DNA of 64,000 nucleotides, taken from assembly GCF_029223885.1 (NCBI RefSeq), contig NZ_CP119410.1, positions 124,001 through 188,000 of the forward strand, written 5' to 3'. Below the pieces are notes generated by a model. It had not been told where the DNA came from and ran no database searches. It worked only from the letters and a program-made list of their open reading frames with translations. Positions 60,658-64,000 of the stretch are shown here, one piece after another; positions within the stretch are counted from its first letter, which is position 1; each line of letters starts with the position of its first letter. The DNA is from Pararhizobium gei (GTDB lineage Bacteria; Pseudomonadota; Alphaproteobacteria; Rhizobiales; Rhizobiaceae). Made by a program: the position numbers and the translations under genes.

Positions 60658-62570
60658 TGATCTGGCTGTCGCTCTACGGACTATTCTACATCGCGATGAC
60701 GCTCTATTGGGCGCGCGTCGGTGCCCGCGAAAATGGCGACTTCGAAACCTACTTTTCGGCCGGCCACGCCCTGTCGCCCTGGGTGTCGGCGCTGGTGCTG
60801 GCCGGGGCCAGCCTTTCGGGCTGGGCCATCCTCGATGCATCGGCCGAAGTCGGGCATTCCGGTTTCGGGTTTCCCGCCCTGCTGCAGGCCGGCATTGCGC
60901 TTGCGCTGCCCGGTGTCCTGTTCTTCAAGCGCATCTGGCTGGTCGGCCAGAGATTGCGGCTGTCCTCCCAGAGCGAATTGCTGCGCAGCTATTACGGCTC
61001 CGAATTCCTCGTCTGCGTGTCGACCGTCATCGCCGTGCTGTTCGCGGTCGCCTTTGCCGGCCTGCAACTGTCGGCCCTGTCCCGGCTGGTGGAAGGGCTG
61101 ACGGGCGGTGCGGTCTCGGCGCCGGTTGCCGCGACGCTGCTGGCGGTGGTTCTTTTCGGCTATGTGGTGATCGGCGGCATGCGCATCGTCGGCTATCTCG
61201 GCGCCATCCAGGCCGTGCTGGCCGCAGCATCCGTGGTGGGTTTCGCCGGCTTTGCCCTCATCGCCGTCGGCGGTTTCGGCGCGCTGAACGCGGGACTTGC
61301 AACTCTTTCGGCGGATCCTTTGCAGGCCGGTCGCTTCATGGTTTCGGGCGTGATCCAGTTTACTACCGGCGCGGGTCGCGAGGCTGCGGCCGGACACGAG
61401 GGAACGGCGCTGGCCAGCCTGTCGATTGCTTTCGCGCTCATGGGTTTCCAGGCAAGCCCGCTGGCACTGAAGGTCATCCTGTCGATGCGCACTCCACGTG
61501 CACTTGCGGCCGGCCAGACCTGGGTGATGGCCGGCGCCTATGGCGGGCTGGTCGCGCTGTGCGTCGGAACGGTCGGTGCGGCCTCTCTCATCCGGCCGGA
61601 TCTGGGGCTTTCCGGCCTGCTGGCGAGCCTGTCGCCGTGGTTTGCCGCCTGGCTGTTCATCGGCCTTCTGGCCGGGGTGCAGCTGATGGCCGGGCTCGGC
61701 CTGCTGACCGCCGGCGAGGCACTTGTCCGGCATCTCTACAAGCCTTGGTTTCACGGGCGTCTCGGCCGGCGGGACACCGTGACCCTGACGCGTGTCGTCA
61801 TCGGGCTTCTTGCCATCGCCTCCGTCCTCATGCAGGCCCTGACGCCCGTCACGCTGTCGATGCTGGGATCGCTGGCTCTTCCGCTGTCCTTCCAGCTGTG
61901 GACCCCGCTTCTCGGCATCACTTGGCTGCGGTGGATCACCCGGCCGGCGGCCGTCACCGGCGTTGGCTTCGGCATTGCCGGCGTGCTTCTGACCGAACCT
62001 CTCGGCATTGCCGTCCTCTCGTTCTTCGGCCTTGACGTTCCGTGGGGACGGGCGCCGTGGACCCTGCATTCGGCCGCCTGGGGCATGGCGGCAAACCTTG
62101 CCGTCACCCTGCTGGTGTCGGCGTTTACCCAGCGTCGCGGCTTTTCCGAAGAGGCGCAGGAAATCCGCCGGTTTCTCGGCATTGCATTGAGAACGAGTGC
62201 GCGGGCGCGGGCGCTGCGCTCCACGGCCTGGTCCGTCTCGCTCGCATGGCTGTTCCTCGCCGTCGGGCCGGGGCTGGTGTTCGGCAACGGCGCATTCCTC
62301 GGTCCGGACCGGCAATGGCTCGTCGGCATGCCGTCGCTCTGGGGCTGGAGTCTGCTGTTCTGGGCGCTGGGCGTCGGCCTCGTCTGGTTCCTGTCCTACA
62401 AGATGGAAATGGCCAGTCCTCTGTCCATGGACATTCCCGCCTATGCACCCCACCCGAAGCTTCGCGTTCATCAGGACGCGCAGGAACGCGACCGCGTGCG
62501 CGCGCTTGTCGTCACCTCCGCCGTCGCCTTCGCACTGATCGTTCTCACCGCGCTTGGCTTTAGCCGCTGA
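60657..62570 (+). CDS. sodium:solute symporter (SSS) family protein
   Basis: 637 residues with about 13-15 membrane helices. The N-terminal part has the SSS/PutP pattern (YFSAGHALSPWVSALVLAGASLSGWAILDASAEVGHSGF; GQRLRLSSQSELLRSYYGSEFL). The protein is longer than PutP (about 500), with extra helices and a hydrophilic stretch near 500-520 in the C-terminal third. Transport of a solute with sodium is the family default, but some SSS-like domains act as sensors or regulators. Coupled to the small membrane protein upstream. Confidence 0.85.
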   Translation: MIWLSLYGLFYIAMTLYWARVGARENGDFETYFSAGHALSPWVSALVLAGASLSGWAILDASAEVGHSGFGFPALLQAGIALALPGVLFFKRIWLVGQRLRLSSQSELLRSYYGSEFLVCVSTVIAVLFAVAFAGLQLSALSRLVEGLTGGAVSAPVAATLLAVVLFGYVVIGGMRIVGYLGAIQAVLAAASVVGFAGFALIAVGGFGALNAGLATLSADPLQAGRFMVSGVIQFTTGAGREAAAGHEGTALASLSIAFALMGFQASPLALKVILSMRTPRALAAGQTWVMAGAYGGLVALCVGTVGAASLIRPDLGLSGLLASLSPWFAAWLFIGLLAGVQLMAGLGLLTAGEALVRHLYKPWFHGRLGRRDTVTLTRVVIGLLAIASVLMQALTPVTLSMLGSLALPLSFQLWTPLLGITWLRWITRPAAVTGVGFGIAGVLLTEPLGIAVLSFFGLDVPWGRAPWTLHSAAWGMAANLAVTLLVSAFTQRRGFSEEAQEIRRFLGIALRTSARARALRSTAWSVSLAWLFLAVGPGLVFGNGAFLGPDRQWLVGMPSLWGWSLLFWALGVGLVWFLSYKMEMASPLSMDIPAYAPHPKLRVHQDAQERDRVRALVVTSAVAFALIVLTALGFSR

Positions 62571-62590
62571 GCAACAGGCAGGAATCCCCC

Positions 62591-63748
62591 ATGCCCCCCT
62601 TCGTCTTCAACACATCCAGAAGCATCCAGTTCGGCGCTGGCGCGCTGGCGCGGCTCGGGGAGATTGCCCGGCCGCTGATCGGCTTGCGCGTGCTTCTGGT
62701 GACGGATCCCGGTCTGCGATCGACCGGCATCGTCGATCGCGCCCTTGCAGTGCTGTCGGATGCCGGCATGGAGGTTACGCTGTTTTCGGACGTACAGGCC
62801 GACCCGCCGGAAGCGATCATCCTGCGGGCGGCTTCCCTCGCGCAGGAGGCGGGCATTCAGGGCGTGATCGGCCTCGGCGGCGGGTCCTCGCTCGACGTAG
62901 CGAAGCTGGTGGCACTGCTTGCTGTGGGCAAGGAGAGCCTTGCCTCCGTCTACGGCGTCGGCAAGGCGCAGGGGCCGAGACTGCCGCTCATCCTCGTTCC
63001 GACGACGGCGGGAACCGGTTCCGAGGTCACGCCCATTTCCATCGTGACAACCGGGGCATCCGAAAAGATGGGCGTCGTGTCGCCCGTCCTGTTGCCGGAT
63101 GTCGCGATCCTCGATCCCGGACTGACCACCGGATTGCCGCCTCACGTCACGGCGGCGACCGGCATCGACGCCATGGTCCATGCGATCGAGGCTTTTGCTT
63201 CCGCCAGTCCGAACAACAATCCCCTGTCGCGCATGCTGGCCGTTCAGGCCTTGCAACTGATGGCGCCCGCCCTTCTGACGGCGGTCCGTAACGGAACCGA
63301 CGCCACGGCGCGGGGCGACATGCTGCTCGGCTCCATGCTGGCGGGACAGGCCTTTGCCAATTCGCCCGTTGCTGCCGTTCACGCGCTCGCCTATCCGCTC
63401 GGTGGCCATTTCCACATTCCGCACGGCCTGTCGAACGCGCTGGTCCTGCCGCATGTCCTGCGCTTCAATGCGGTGACGGTGGCCGGGCCCTACATCGATC
63501 TTGCCCCGCATGTCTTTCCGGCCCTTGGGCGGCTCGAAGGTCAGGAGAGGGCAGCGGCCTTCTGCGAAGCCCTCGAACAATTGTCCCGCGACTGCGGCCT
63601 TCCGCAGCGGCTGAGGGACATGGACATTACCGAGGACTGGCTGCCGCGTCTTGCGCGCGACGCAATGAACCAGACGCGGCTGCTCGTCAACAATCCGCGC
63701 GAGATCACCGAAGCGGATGCGCTGGCCATTTACCGGGCAGCCTACTGA
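62591..63748 (+). CDS. iron-containing alcohol dehydrogenase (family III)
   Basis: 385 residues, normal for the family. NAD motif GVIGLGGGSSLDVAK; PTTAGTGSEVTPISIV; metal site in ATGIDAMVHAIEAFAS (Asp, His) and AVHALAYPLGGHFHIPHGLSNALVLPHVLRFN (two His). It oxidises or reduces a primary or secondary alcohol in the cytosol. It is the last gene of the operon, 20 bases after the symporter-family gene, so it probably acts on the imported compound or its hydrolysis product. Confidence 0.92.
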   Translation: MPPFVFNTSRSIQFGAGALARLGEIARPLIGLRVLLVTDPGLRSTGIVDRALAVLSDAGMEVTLFSDVQADPPEAIILRAASLAQEAGIQGVIGLGGGSSLDVAKLVALLAVGKESLASVYGVGKAQGPRLPLILVPTTAGTGSEVTPISIVTTGASEKMGVVSPVLLPDVAILDPGLTTGLPPHVTAATGIDAMVHAIEAFASASPNNNPLSRMLAVQALQLMAPALLTAVRNGTDATARGDMLLGSMLAGQAFANSPVAAVHALAYPLGGHFHIPHGLSNALVLPHVLRFNAVTVAGPYIDLAPHVFPALGRLEGQERAAAFCEALEQLSRDCGLPQRLRDMDITEDWLPRLARDAMNQTRLLVNNPREITEADALAIYRAAY

Positions 63749-63806
63749 CCAAACTGCGGTTCAATCGATGCGCGACGGAGATCGTTTATGTGAACGACCG
63801 TTCCGA

Positions 63807-64000
63807 TCAGGACAGGGCGTGCAACGCGATGTTGACGAGGGGCGCGAGCAGGACGTTCAACAGTCCGACTGCGACCATCATCAGGCCGGCGATGGTACCC
63901 TCCTCTTCGCCGATCTCGCTGGCTTTGGCGACGCCAGCACCATGGGCGCCCATTCCAAACATGGCGCCCCGGGACAGACTCGATCGAAGGGGTACGACGC
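63807..64000 (-). CDS. LrgB-family membrane protein, C-terminal part
   Basis: The minus strand encodes the last 64 residues of a protein that begins beyond the right edge. FGMGAHGAGVAKASEIGEEEGTIAGLMMVAVGLLNVLLAPLV matches the conserved C-terminal end of the LrgB/CidB family, membrane proteins linked to murein-hydrolase control and glycolate/metabolite export. It converges on the alcohol dehydrogenase gene and is not part of the operon. Confidence 0.85.
   Translation of the reverse strand, partial: VVPLRSSLSRGAMFGMGAHGAGVAKASEIGEEEGTIAGLMMVAVGLLNVLLAPLVNIALHALS

Noticed and set aside
60681..62471. 596-residue minus-strand frame
   Set aside because: Antisense of the SSS-family gene; Gln/Arg/His-rich nonsense composition typical of high-GC shadows.
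1..64000. CRISPR arrays, tRNA or rRNA genes
   Set aside because: No regularly spaced repeats and no tRNA- or rRNA-like stretches were noticed by eye; no computation was possible.

Overview
The window looks like accessory DNA (plasmid, chromid or genomic island) of an alphaproteobacterium, most likely Rhizobiaceae (Rhizobium, Agrobacterium or Ensifer type). The evidence is the high-GC codon usage, many sugar ABC cassettes with LacI, DeoR and IclR regulators, rhizobial-type plasmid helicase debris and several insertion-sequence scars. No rRNA, tRNA or CRISPR array was seen. The organism call is inference.

Region 1 (1-7050) is a patchwork: the end of a LysE exporter, an NTF2-like secreted protein, an AraC regulator, a limonene-epoxide-hydrolase-like protein, and a TetR/glutathione S-transferase divergent pair. 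Between them lie decayed pieces of ftsZ, a short-chain dehydrogenase, an IS3 element, an NAD-epimerase gene broken by one stop codon, and tyrosine and serine recombinase remnants. Region 2 (7.05-14.3 kb) is an EmrAB-type efflux pair behind a flavin monooxygenase, faced by a TetR regulator across a striking double palindrome, then a GH3 beta-glucosidase. A rotting plasmid helicase fragment follows (14.3-15.0 kb).

Region 3 (15.0-23.5 kb) is an amino-sugar-type catabolic unit: a KbaZ/GatZ-like protein divergent from a DeoR regulator, BadF-type kinase, CUT1 sugar ABC transporter and SIS-domain isomerase/deaminase. It best fits galactosamine or N-acetylgalactosamine use. Region 4 (23.6-26.0 kb) holds an apparently complete IS1111-group IS110 element, with a long non-coding right end, abutting a truncated IS3 orfA.

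Region 5 (26.0-31.7 kb) has a LacI regulator, a 5'-truncated histidinol-dehydrogenase-like pseudogene, an SDR and the transhydrogenase genes pntAB. The hisD-like/SDR pair is a second copy of the intact pair at 45.3-47.4 kb. Region 6 (32.0-47.4 kb) has two chemoreceptors divergent from a CUT2 (ribose-type) ABC transporter. Matching palindromes upstream of both directions suggest shared control by the LacI regulator at 41.8 kb. Downstream are a metallo-beta-lactamase-fold hydrolase, a 3-hydroxyacyl-CoA-dehydrogenase-like enzyme and the HpsN-like/SDR dehydrogenases.

Region 7 (47.7-63.8 kb) is the most unusual part. Two paralogous IclR regulators converge, and a probable 14-kb operon follows: SCP2-like protein, alpha/beta hydrolase, lactonase-like hydrolase, a second CUT2 ABC transporter, a proteorhodopsin-family protein that has lost the retinal-binding lysine (Arg instead), a flotillin/SPFH protein, a small membrane protein, a sodium:solute symporter-family protein and an iron alcohol dehydrogenase. 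The window ends inside an lrgB-like gene on the minus strand.
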